From an uncultured Hyphomicrobiales bacterium (GTDB lineage: Bacteria; Pseudomonadota; Alphaproteobacteria; Rhizobiales; Beijerinckiaceae), in assembly GCA_903903935.1 (NCBI GenBank), contig CAIVAX010000162.1, positions 1-6,045 of the forward strand: 6,045 bases of DNA, written 5' to 3'. Each line of letters begins with the position of its first letter. The first letter of the stretch is position 1. This document shows positions 1 to 6,045 of the stretch, in pieces. A program made the position numbers and the translations under genes. The notes below the pieces were generated by a model. It saw only the letters and a list, made by a program, of their open reading frames with translations. It was not told where the DNA came from and ran no database searches.

Positions 1-688
1 CTGTCGCCACTTCGCTCTGAGCGGTGAAATATTCGACATGCACCTGATGGCTGGGGAAGGATTTGGTGGCCTCTTCAAAGGCGCGCAACATGGGCAGCGG
101 CCCGCAGCAATAAATATGTGCATCCTTGGGGGCTTGCGCGACAATCGCGGCCAGATCGAGATATGTGCCGCCATTCTCTTCGTCAAAATTGAAGTTCACG
201 CAATCATAATAGCTCAGCTCTTCAAGAAAAGCGGCTTCCGAGCGCGAGCGGCAGGAGTAATATAAATGCCAAGGACGCCCGAGTGAGCCCAAGCGCTGGC
301 TCATGCAATAGAGCGGCGTTATGCCAATGCCGCCCGCCACCAAAATCGTATGCGGCGCCGACTCCACCAGATTAAAATTATTACGCGGCTGGCTGATCTT
401 CAGCACGCTGCCGACCTTCAGCTGATCGTGAATAAAGACCGAGCCGCCCCGCGAGCCAGGATCCCGCTTGATCCCCACCACATAAGAGCGCGGATCAAGG
501 CCGGAAGAGACCAGCGAATATTGTCGCATCATTTTATTGGGCAAGTGAATGTCGATATGAGCACCCGGATCCGTGCTGGGAAGGGGCTGGCCATCTAGGG
601 GGCGGAACTCATACAAATTCGTATCCTTCGCCGCATAGCGAATAGCGGTGAGGCGAACATCAATCAGGCCCTGAGATGCAGACGACAA
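1..688 (-). CDS. PDR/VanB-type flavin oxidoreductase (3' end cut by window edge)
   Basis: Partial gene; 229 codons are visible and the C-terminus lies beyond position 1. Translation shows the phthalate dioxygenase reductase layout. An FMN-binding beta-barrel carries RQYSL (residues 55-59) and GSRGGS (79-83 region). A NAD(P)H-binding domain follows with AGGIGITP (118-125) and CCGPLPM (194-200), then HVEYF (217-221). In this family a plant-type 2Fe-2S ferredoxin domain normally follows, and it would lie outside the window. The role is electron transfer from NAD(P)H via flavin and FeS to an oxygenase, usually a Rieske type. The start is TTG at 688, chosen because AAGGAG sits 7 nt upstream and an in-frame TGA lies 16 codons before it. 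The ATG at 693 is in another frame and stops after 9 codons. It lies 94 bp downstream of hydrolase 1, same strand, probably the same transcript. The family is sure; the partner oxygenase is unseen. Confidence 0.9.
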   Translation of the reverse strand, partial: MSSASQGLIDVRLTAIRYAAKDTNLYEFRPLDGQPLPSTDPGAHIDIHLPNKMMRQYSLVSSGLDPRSYVVGIKRDPGSRGGSVFIHDQLKVGSVLKISQPRNNFNLVESAPHTILVAGGIGITPLYCMSQRLGSLGRPWHLYYSCRSRSEAAFLEELSYYDCVNFNFDEENGGTYLDLAAIVAQAPKDAHIYCCGPLPMLRAFEEATKSFPSHQVHVEYFTAQSEVAT

Positions 689-695
689 TTCATAA

Positions 696-701
696 CTCCT
701 T
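696..701 (-). promoter_or_regulatory. Shine-Dalgarno AAGGAG for the reductase TTG start
   Basis: On the minus strand AAGGAG is followed by the 7-nt spacer TTATGAA and then TTG. The spacer contains an out-of-frame ATG only 2 nt from the site, too close to be the natural start, and it opens a frame that stops after nine codons. The spacing therefore supports TTG at 688 as the real start. Confidence 0.7.
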
Positions 702-782
702 GCAGAACTTCAAAGATAGCGAAGGGGCGATGCAGCCTCATCCATACGAAGCTGATCGGCAATCCGCAAGCTTACTATGAGC

Positions 783-1628
783 TCACTCATCCAATCCCAT
801 CAGGAAGTGTAACACTTTGGCGTTAAACTCCTCAGCGCATTCGATATTTCCCATATGGGCGGCCTGTTCCATGATATGCAGGCGGGCATTGGGAATGAGC
901 GGGACGAAGTCATCCGTATAGCCGGGATTGCGCAAAGGATCATGCCGACCGGCAAAGACCAAGGTCGGCACATTGATCTTGCTGTAATCGATGATTTCGC
1001 GATCGCCTTTCCAGCCCGTGGGGGCCCGGAAGGGCGCTTTGAAGCGCGCCGCAGCTGTCGCCTCCCAAGCCCCTGGCATATTCGCCATCTCCCAGCGCTT
1101 ATTGATATAGGCCGGATCTGCCGCCCATTTGGGATCGACAAACATCACTTCGACGATTTTACGCATATGTTCGCGCGTACCGTCATAAGAATTGAGAATC
1201 CGCCGCGCCTCATTGTCTGGGGATTCCCCACCGCCGGAACAGACTGTCAGACTGGCCATGGGCCAATCGGGCGACTGGCGGGCCGCAACGGTGAGACTAA
1301 GACCACCAGACATGGAACAGCCCATAACATGCACTTTGCCCACACACATGATCTCGATGAAGCGGCGAATATGCGCAATACGCTTGTCGAACTGACCGCC
1401 AAAATCAAAGATCTTATCCGTGCGGCCGAAACCCAGATGATCCGGGGCCAGCACATGAAACGCCTGCCCCAGAGCCTCTAAATTAAACTCCCAAGTGAAT
1501 TCGGCTGCGCCGCCAAATTCAGCTGAGTGCAGGAGCAAAATCGTCGGCCGCCGCCCGCGATGTTCAACGCCAGCCTCGAGATAGTGCGTTTTGATCCCAT
1601 CAACCGAGACAAAATGTCCCGGTCTCAT
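783..1628 (-). CDS. Alpha/beta hydrolase 1, meta-cleavage-product-hydrolase-like
   Basis: A 281-residue cytosolic alpha/beta hydrolase with no signal peptide. The N-terminus (VSVDGIKTHYLEAG, residues 7-20) and the His-containing end (EQAAHMGNIECAEEF, 254-268) resemble C-C bond hydrolases of aromatic meta-cleavage pathways. The likely triad is Ser105 in GCSMSGG (103-109), Asp230 in AGRHDPL and His258. The nucleophile elbow is GxSxS rather than GxSxG because residue 107 is Ser. The oxyanion strand LLLHSAEFGG (31-40) has HS in place of the usual HG. The start ATG overlaps the stop of the monooxygenase gene by 4 bp (ATGA), which implies translational coupling, and no strong separate ribosome site is seen. 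The substrate could be an ester or a C-C cleavage substrate made by the adjacent monooxygenase. The fold and catalytic class are firm; the reaction is not known. Confidence 0.9.
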   Translation of the reverse strand: MRPGHFVSVDGIKTHYLEAGVEHRGRRPTILLLHSAEFGGAAEFTWEFNLEALGQAFHVLAPDHLGFGRTDKIFDFGGQFDKRIAHIRRFIEIMCVGKVHVMGCSMSGGLSLTVAARQSPDWPMASLTVCSGGGESPDNEARRILNSYDGTREHMRKIVEVMFVDPKWAADPAYINKRWEMANMPGAWEATAAARFKAPFRAPTGWKGDREIIDYSKINVPTLVFAGRHDPLRNPGYTDDFVPLIPNARLHIMEQAAHMGNIECAEEFNAKVLHFLMGLDE

Positions 1629-2791
1629 TCAGCCGCCGCCTTATTATTCAAAGGCTGCGAGCGCGGCAAATCCTTGATCTGCGGATAGACCTCTTTGGCA
1701 AACAGCGTCATGCTTTTCACCGTGCGCGCATGATCGAGCGATCCAGCCTGTTGCATCATCAACAGATGATCAAAGCCGCCCACAAAATCATAGAAACGCT
1801 TGATCTGCTTGGCCACCGAATCCGGCGTGCCATAAACCATCACGCCCTGTTCTTTGAGGAACTCAATGCTCTGCGCGCGCATCGCATCGGTGCGGCCTGA
1901 ATAAGTGCCGCGCAAGGCATTCACATTGAACGAGACCGGCACATAGCCCGGAGGATTGCGATATTGTGGTTCAGCCTTGGCAGCCAAATACCAAGTCAGC
2001 TCTTTGGCACCAGCCTCGGCCTCAGCCTCCGTCTCAGCTGTATAGACCAGCGGCATATAGGCCATGCCACCACCGCCCGGCAGGCCGCGATCATGATAAT
2101 TGCTGCGATAGGCGTCAAACATCGCCTTCACTTTGTCATAGGGCTGCAAAAAGGTGGCAAAGACATAGCCACGGCCAGCTGCTTTTTTGATCGATTCAAG
2201 ATCGCTCGATCCTGTGATCCAGATTGCCGGATGCGGCGTTTGATAGGGGCGCGGCCACAGATTGACCAAGCGGCGATGGGTGAAGCGCCCTTCAAAATTA
2301 AACGGCTCTTGACTGGTCCAAGCCATGACAGTGAGATCAATGCCCTCCCACAGCTTTTCAACTGTCTGGGTGGGATTGGTGTTAGCGGCAAAAATCTCAT
2401 AAGGCACGCCGCGCACATAACCGACATCCAAGCGACCGCGCGAAATATTGTCGATCATTGCCATTTCTTCGGCAATGCGGATGGGATCATTGCGATTGGC
2501 AACAGGATTGCCAAGAATACAGATCCGGCCCTTGGTGGTTTGCCGCGCGACAATAGCTGCCGACAAAGGCGCCGCCACATCCAAGCAGGTGGCTGTCTGA
2601 TGATGCTCATTCAAGAGCATATTGAGACCCAGCTCCGAGGCGATGACATATTCGTCCAGATAGCGATTATAGAGATCAGCGCCAATCTTGGGATCGTAAT
2701 GCGAATTGGGCAATGACACGCGCATGGTCGACAAACTGTCGAGCGGCGGCAGATAGGGATAGGGCATTTCAGTAAAGTGCCATGCAAACAT
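1625..2791 (-). CDS. LLM-class (luciferase-like) flavin-dependent monooxygenase
   Basis: A 388-residue protein of the bacterial luciferase-like superfamily, full length for the family. Family signatures seen are NEHH (residues 61-64), ILGNPVANRNDPIRIAEE (92-109), the AMIDNISRGR segment with DVGYVRG (111-128), and a C-terminal VYGTPDSVAKQI helix (319-330), typical of this family. Such enzymes use FMNH2 from a separate reductase, plus O2, for Baeyer-Villiger, hydroxylating or C-S/C-N cleaving oxidations. The substrate here is unknown. The ATG start has GGAAGGA upstream with an 8-nt spacer. It lies 29 bp after hydrolase 2, and its stop overlaps the start of hydrolase 1. Being tightly flanked by two hydrolases fits oxygenation to an ester followed by hydrolysis, which is inference. 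The N-terminal MFAWHFTEMPYPYLPP is distinctive and may help find orthologues. SsuD-like sulfonate use is not indicated by the neighbours. Confidence 0.93.
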   Translation of the reverse strand: MFAWHFTEMPYPYLPPLDSLSTMRVSLPNSHYDPKIGADLYNRYLDEYVIASELGLNMLLNEHHQTATCLDVAAPLSAAIVARQTTKGRICILGNPVANRNDPIRIAEEMAMIDNISRGRLDVGYVRGVPYEIFAANTNPTQTVEKLWEGIDLTVMAWTSQEPFNFEGRFTHRRLVNLWPRPYQTPHPAIWITGSSDLESIKKAAGRGYVFATFLQPYDKVKAMFDAYRSNYHDRGLPGGGGMAYMPLVYTAETEAEAEAGAKELTWYLAAKAEPQYRNPPGYVPVSFNVNALRGTYSGRTDAMRAQSIEFLKEQGVMVYGTPDSVAKQIKRFYDFVGGFDHLLMMQQAGSLDHARTVKSMTLFAKEVYPQIKDLPRSQPLNNKAAAE

Positions 2792-2820
2792 GCGCTTATC
2801 CTTCCATATGTCTAGTCAGT

Positions 2821-3606
2821 TCAACCGAGAAACGAATGGGCCAAGGCCAGAAAGACCTCTGGCTGCTCAAGATGCGGGAAATGACCCGCAGAGGCAATAG
2901 TTTCAAACCGCGCACCTTTGATCAGAGCCGCCAAGCTCTTGCCATAGGCGGGCGTGGCTATGCCATCATTCTGACCCCAGACGATCAGAGTGGGCGCCTG
3001 AATGCGATTGAGCCGCTGGCGCAATTTGGGATTGTGCAGATAGGGCTCCCAGCAAAAGCGAGCAAAGCTTTCAATATTGCGCGCGACAATCGCCAATTGA
3101 TCATCGGTCATATTGGCAAAATCACGCTTGGATTTGTCCAGATCATGCCATTTGAGCGCAGCAACCTTGGTGGGATGCAAGGTCCATACATCCTGAAAAT
3201 CGCGATCCGTGACGCCGCCTGTCTTAACCCCATACGAATCAACGAGCAGAAGTTTGGAGAAGATCTCATGCGATTTGGTCGCCATCTCAAGGGCGAGCCA
3301 GCCACCCAGAGAAAAGCCAATCACTGGCAGATTCTTGATCGCCAGATGATCAAGCAAATCGAGATAGAGATAGGAAATGTCATCTGGTGAGCTGATCCAC
3401 TCTGGCCGCGAGGAATGACCAAACCCGGGCGCGGAGGGAATGATCAGCTCGTGGCTCTCAGCCAATCGATCGAGAAGGGGCGAATCAAGCTCCAGCCCTT
3501 CTTCATTGGTCAGAATGAGAAGCGGCGAACCAGAGCCACGACGCTCGACCTCAAGATCAAGACCATTGATTTTGAGCATGCTGATCTGTCTAGACATTTG
3601 CGACAT
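2821..3606 (-). CDS. Alpha/beta hydrolase 2
   Basis: A 261-residue cytosolic alpha/beta hydrolase without a signal peptide. The nucleophile elbow is canonical: GFSLGG (97-102) with Ser99. The acid is Asp214 in GQNDGI and the base is His242 in GHFPHLEQP. The oxyanion-hole segment after the first strand reads ILTNEEGLELDSP (31-43), so the usual HG dipeptide is replaced by TNEEG. SAPGFGHSS (58-66) is the normal second loop. It is first in the group with the flavin monooxygenase, 29 bp ahead of it. The ATG at 3606 has only a distant TGGAG (about 12 nt), so starts at Met4 or Met10 are possible, though neither has a better ribosome site. The 141-bp gap to ribB may carry its own promoter, but no convincing -35/-10 pair was found. 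The reaction is unknown; a hydrolase for the monooxygenase product is a reasonable guess. Confidence 0.9.
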   Translation of the reverse strand: MSQMSRQISMLKINGLDLEVERRGSGSPLLILTNEEGLELDSPLLDRLAESHELIIPSAPGFGHSSRPEWISSPDDISYLYLDLLDHLAIKNLPVIGFSLGGWLALEMATKSHEIFSKLLLVDSYGVKTGGVTDRDFQDVWTLHPTKVAALKWHDLDKSKRDFANMTDDQLAIVARNIESFARFCWEPYLHNPKLRQRLNRIQAPTLIVWGQNDGIATPAYGKSLAALIKGARFETIASAGHFPHLEQPEVFLALAHSFLG

Positions 3607-3608
3607 CA

Positions 3609-3676
3609 GTCTGTTCTACTCCAGCATGCCCTCGTTTGGGCGCATGATCTCGTTTCATCCCTGATCGTGAACAGAC
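3609..3676. repeat. Widely spaced 8-bp inverted repeat in the hydrolase 2 leader
   Basis: GTCTGTTC at 3609-3616 and its exact reverse complement GAACAGAC at 3669-3676 are separated by 52 bp, immediately upstream of the hydrolase 2 start. Half-sites 60 bp apart (centre to centre) could bind a regulator with DNA looping, or the match may be chance. A related CAGACAG lies at 3737-3743. No function is shown. Confidence 0.35.
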
Positions 3677-3747
3677 CTTAGGCCTGAACCCGTCTTTCCT
3701 ATCATCCACATTGGGCGGGAAGGATGCAAGTCAAGTCAGACAGATTG

Positions 3748-4899
3748 TTAGTTCAGATCAGGAATGGGCATCTGACCCACCACGCTAATGCCATAGCCAT
3801 CCAGCCCGACAATATTGCGCTTGGTATTAGTCAATAAAATCATCTCTTTGAGACCAAGATCCTGAAGAATCTGGGCGCCCACGCCATATTGGCGCAATTC
3901 ATGGATAGGGCCAGCCATAGCCTCCCCGTCCCGCTCTTTCAAAATTTGGCCAAGACTGGCGAGGGTCGGCTCGCGGATAATCACCACAACACCCCGGTCC
4001 TTTTGCGCAATCAGCCGCATAGCCGCTTCTAATTCGCCGCCACGGGCCCGCGTTTCACCGCCAAAAAACTCGCTTGGGGTAACATCGCCCAAGCTATCGG
4101 CCAGAATGTGATGCTGATGCATGCGCACCAGCACCGGCTCATCCCCAGAAATATCGCCGCGGATCAGCGCAATCTGCTCGGATTTGTTGATTTTATTGGC
4201 ATAAATCTTGACCTTGAACTTGCCGCCAAAGCGGCTGTCCATGCTCGATTCCCCAACAACATCGACCAATTTTTCATTGCGGCGGCGATAGGCAATCAGA
4301 TCGGCAATGGTGGCAATCTTCAGGCAATGCAATTGCGCAAAGGGCACCAGATCGGCCATGCGCGCCATGCTGCCATCATCATTCATAATCTCGCAAATGA
4401 CGCCAGACGCATTCAGGCCCGCAAGCTTGGCAATATCAACAGCCGCTTCCGTATGCCCGGCGCGCACCAAAACGCCGCCCTCTTGCGCCACCAAGGGAAA
4501 AATGTGACCGGGCGTAACAATGTCGCGCCTATCCTTGGCCGGATCGATTGCCACAGCTATAGTCTGCGCCCTGTCAGCGGCCGAAATGCCCGTCGTCACC
4601 CCCTCACGCGCCTCAATGGAGACGGTAAAGGCGGTTGAGTGAAGCGCTTGATTTTTCTGAGACATTAAGGGCAGGCCCAGCTCATCAACCCGCGCTTGTG
4701 TCATCGACAGGCAGATCAGGCCACGGGCGTGCTTGGCCATAAAATTGATGACTTCCGCATTGGCCATTTGCGCGGGAATGACAATGTCGCCTTCATTCTC
4801 GCGGCCTTCGTCATCGACCAAAATGAACATTTTGCCCGCACGCGCATCCTCGATGACTTCTTCAATCGACGACAACCAATTCATCGCGTTTTTTGACAT
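3748..4899 (-). CDS. ribB: 3,4-dihydroxy-2-butanone-4-phosphate synthase with degenerate RibA-like domain (RibBX type)
   Basis: A 383-residue two-domain protein. Residues 1 to about 205 are a complete DHBP synthase, which converts ribulose 5-phosphate to the four-carbon riboflavin precursor. It has the acidic metal/substrate loop [10 protein letters not shown] (29-38), TPGHIFPL (129-136), AGHTEA (148-152 region) and [10 protein letters not shown] (167-176). Residues 206-383 resemble GTP cyclohydrolase II ([32 protein letters not shown]). However, the domain has no cysteine at all, so the three-Cys zinc site is gone, and the EGRGIG loop is replaced by REPTLASL (309-316). This matches the RibBX variant known in Proteobacteria, so the gene should not be called a bifunctional RibBA. 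I place the start at ATG 4899 with AGGTGG 5 nt upstream; an in-frame GTG at 4908 overlaps that site and is less likely. It lies divergent from the exported hydrolase-fold gene. Confidence 0.93.
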   Translation of the reverse strand: MSKNAMNWLSSIEEVIEDARAGKMFILVDDEGRENEGDIVIPAQMANAEVINFMAKHARGLICLSMTQARVDELGLPLMSQKNQALHSTAFTVSIEAREGVTTGISAADRAQTIAVAIDPAKDRRDIVTPGHIFPLVAQEGGVLVRAGHTEAAVDIAKLAGLNASGVICEIMNDDGSMARMADLVPFAQLHCLKIATIADLIAYRRRNEKLVDVVGESSMDSRFGGKFKVKIYANKINKSEQIALIRGDISGDEPVLVRMHQHHILADSLGDVTPSEFFGGETRARGGELEAAMRLIAQKDRGVVVIIREPTLASLGQILKERDGEAMAGPIHELRQYGVGAQILQDLGLKEMILLTNTKRNIVGLDGYGISVVGQMPIPDLN

Positions 4900-4904
4900 T
4901 TCGC

Positions 4905-4910
4905 CCACCT
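4905..4910 (-). promoter_or_regulatory. Shine-Dalgarno AGGTGG deciding the ribB start
   Basis: AGGTGG on the minus strand is followed by GCGAA and ATG at 4899. The longer reading frame opens at a GTG (4908) that lies inside this site, so the ATG is preferred and the protein is 3 residues shorter. Confidence 0.55.
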
Positions 4911-4920
4911 GACCCTGAGC

Positions 4921-4935
4921 AGGCGAGGGGCGCCT
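4921..4935. repeat. Short GC-rich inverted repeat in the ribB leader
   Basis: AGGCG, a 5-nt loop AGGGG, then CGCCT form a perfect 5-bp stem 22 nt upstream of the ribB ATG. In the ribB transcript it could fold close to the ribosome site. It lacks a U-tract, so it is not a terminator. It shares its last base with the neighbouring palindrome. Confidence 0.35.
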
Positions 4936-4949
4936 AAGTCAGGGACTTA
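4935..4949. promoter_or_regulatory. 15-bp palindrome, possible operator
   Basis: TAAGTC AGG GACTTA has two exact 6-bp half-sites around a 3-bp centre. It lies between divergent genes, 36 bp upstream of the ribB ATG and about 127 bp from the exported-protein ATG. The size and symmetry are those of a dimeric regulator site. The regulator gene is not in this window and the motif was not matched to a named consensus. Confidence 0.4.
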
Positions 4950-5075
4950 AAACTAAACTTCTGCGGTTTGTATCGATCCTCAGGAGCCGGTCAAGTGGTC
5001 AAAGCCTCCATCTTGGACTCGGCAAGCCCGATGCTGTGGTTTAAGCTAAGAATAATACACAACAAGGGGGGACTC

Positions 5076-6011
5076 ATGACACAGCTGACCAATCCAAAAT
5101 CTGTCAGCCGCCGCAGCCTGATCGGACTGCTCGCCAGCACAAGCCTGATCGCTTTGCCTCTAGGCACAGCTCTGGCGCAGGTTCCACCCAGCCCCTTCCT
5201 GCCCCCCGTGCCCCTTCCAGCCCAAGCGCCCTTTAAGGAGGGCGTGGCAGAATTGCCCGGCACCAAGCTTTATTATCGCGACAGCGGCGGAAATGGCCCC
5301 GTTGTCGTCTTCATGCATCCAGCCACCGGAAGTGCAATGGTTTGGGATTATCAACAGCCGGCTTTTGTCAAAGCAGGCTATCGGGTGATCGCTTATTCCC
5401 GCCGCGGTTATTTTGGCTCCCAGCCTGCCGACAAGGACAATGGCGGCACGCCCTCCAAAGATCTTGGCGCTCTGATGGATTTTCTGGGCGTGCAGAAATT
5501 CGCTCTGGTGGCCTCTGCAGCGGGCTGCACCATTACGCTTGATTATGCGATGGATCATTCTGATCGCTTGACGGCCATTGCCGTTGCCGGCGGCTCCTAT
5601 GGTGAACTCGACGAGCCCGAATATCAGGAAATCAGCAAATCCTCTCGCGTAAAGGGCTTTGATGAGATGCCCGGCTATTTCCGCGAATTGGGCCCCTCTT
5701 ATCGCGCCGCCAATCTTGCGGGCACCAAGGCTTGGGACGAACTGGAACACAAAGCTTTGAGCGGCAATCGGCTTGGCCCCAAGAATGCCAATAAATTTAA
5801 TTGGACGACTTTAGCCAAAATCAAAGTGCCCACGCTCTTCATCGCTGGCGGATCTGATCTGGCCGCACCCCCCACAATGATGCGATTGGTGGCTGCTCAT
5901 GTCCCCAATGCAAAAATGGTGGTGATGTCCGATGTGGGCCATTCCACATATTGGGAATTGCCGGATCTCTTCAATCAAACCATTCTCGATTTTTTCAGCG
6001 CCCATAAATAG
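5076..6011 (+). CDS. Tat-signal alpha/beta-hydrolase-fold protein with atypical nucleophile elbow
   Basis: A 311-residue protein that starts with a twin-arginine signal: SRRSLIG (11-17), a hydrophobic core to about residue 33, and ALA before Gln35. It should be exported folded to the periplasm. A proline-rich linker (35-53) precedes an alpha/beta hydrolase fold. Fold signs are VVVFMHPATGSA (76-87), SRRGYFGSQ (108-116), the elbow strand LVASAAGCTITLDYA (144-158), Asp261 in AGGSDLAAPP and His289 in VGHSTYWELP. Aligned on the LDYA helix, the nucleophile position is Ala148, with Ser147 one residue earlier, so classic Ser hydrolase activity is in doubt. The start ATG at 5076 is preceded by AAGGGGGG with a 4-nt spacer. 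An in-frame ATG at 4968 would bury the signal peptide behind 36 residues and is rejected. It is transcribed divergently from ribB. Its substrate is unknown; a periplasmic binding or non-Ser enzymatic role is possible. Confidence 0.9.
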   Translation: MTQLTNPKSVSRRSLIGLLASTSLIALPLGTALAQVPPSPFLPPVPLPAQAPFKEGVAELPGTKLYYRDSGGNGPVVVFMHPATGSAMVWDYQQPAFVKAGYRVIAYSRRGYFGSQPADKDNGGTPSKDLGALMDFLGVQKFALVASAAGCTITLDYAMDHSDRLTAIAVAGGSYGELDEPEYQEISKSSRVKGFDEMPGYFRELGPSYRAANLAGTKAWDELEHKALSGNRLGPKNANKFNWTTLAKIKVPTLFIAGGSDLAAPPTMMRLVAAHVPNAKMVVMSDVGHSTYWELPDLFNQTILDFFSAHK

Positions 6012-6045
6012 ACGGGCGAGAAGCCTGAAGCCGTTTGCATCTCAC

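Larger units (their letters stand above)
4900..5075. promoter_or_regulatory. Divergent intergenic region between ribB and the exported hydrolase-fold gene
   Basis: These 176 bp must hold the start signals of both divergent genes. The ribB-proximal half carries a small GC stem and a palindrome (annotated separately). The other half becomes AT-rich at 5041-5060, and TAATAC at 5053-5058 resembles a -10 box, but it would leave only a very short leader and has no good -35 partner. No FMN riboswitch consensus was recognised upstream of ribB, and the space is short for one. Promoter positions are not assigned. Confidence 0.4.

Noticed and set aside
855..1481. Plus-strand open frame of 208 codons
   Set aside because: It is antisense to hydrolase 1, has no recognisable domain and is the codon-bias shadow of a well-supported gene.
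2006..2040. Short GCCTCN-type repeat in the LLM gene
   Set aside because: It encodes an acidic/alanine helix (ETEAEAEAGAK) and is explained by codon use; only a few imperfect units.
1964..2716. Plus-strand open frame of 250 codons
   Set aside because: It lies wholly antisense to the LLM monooxygenase, whose family motifs are clear. The translation shows no domain.
2782..3390. Plus-strand open frame of 202 codons
   Set aside because: It is antisense to hydrolase 2, which has an intact triad. There is no family signature.
3700..3734. TTGACT (minus strand, 3729-3734) as a -35 box for hydrolase 2
   Set aside because: No acceptable -10 box lies 16-19 nt downstream; the nearest, ATGATA, is about 23 nt away.
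4968..5075. N-terminal extension of the exported protein from ATG 4968
   Set aside because: It would put 36 residues before a textbook Tat signal that has its own ATG and ribosome site at 5076.
4900..5075. FMN riboswitch upstream of ribB
   Set aside because: The conserved RFN-element segments were not found on the minus strand and the region is short.
5160..5750. Minus-strand open frame of 196 codons
   Set aside because: It is antisense to the Tat-signal protein and shows no motif or convincing start signal.
6012..6045. Terminator after the exported protein gene
   Set aside because: No stem followed by a T-run is visible in the 34 bases left in the window.

Overview
The window looks like a chromosomal segment from a proteobacterium, most likely an alphaproteobacterium. 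This rests on moderate GC content (judged by eye), the gene families present, a RibBX-type riboflavin gene and a Tat-exported alpha/beta hydrolase. The genus cannot be named from the sequence. No mobile element, tRNA, rRNA or CRISPR array is visible.

Layout, right to left on the minus strand. A riboflavin-precursor gene (ribB with a degenerate RibA-like tail, 3748-4899) is followed after 141 bp by a compact group: alpha/beta hydrolase 2 (2821-3606), 29 bp, a luciferase-like flavin-dependent monooxygenase (1625-2791), a 4-bp ATGA overlap, and alpha/beta hydrolase 1 (783-1628). After another 94 bp comes a phthalate-dioxygenase-reductase-like flavin/NAD(P)H oxidoreductase (688 down to the window edge). 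That gene starts at TTG and is cut off before its expected 2Fe-2S domain. On the plus strand, diverging from ribB, is a Tat-signal alpha/beta-hydrolase-fold protein (5076-6011).

How the genes may work together (inference). RibB makes the four-carbon precursor of riboflavin and hence of FMN. The luciferase-like monooxygenase needs reduced FMN and O2. The reductase carries electrons from NAD(P)H through a flavin. The two cytosolic hydrolases could cleave an ester or a C-C bond made by the oxygenation step. The whole reads as an uncharacterised oxidative catabolic cluster for an organic compound, with local flavin supply. The substrate cannot be read from the sequence. A Rieske-type oxygenase partner for the reductase may lie beyond position 1.

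Three points stand out. The C-terminal GTP-cyclohydrolase-II-like part of RibB has lost all zinc cysteines. The exported hydrolase-fold protein appears to have alanine where the nucleophilic serine should be. The divergent ribB/exported-protein intergenic region holds a 15-bp palindrome suited to a regulator.
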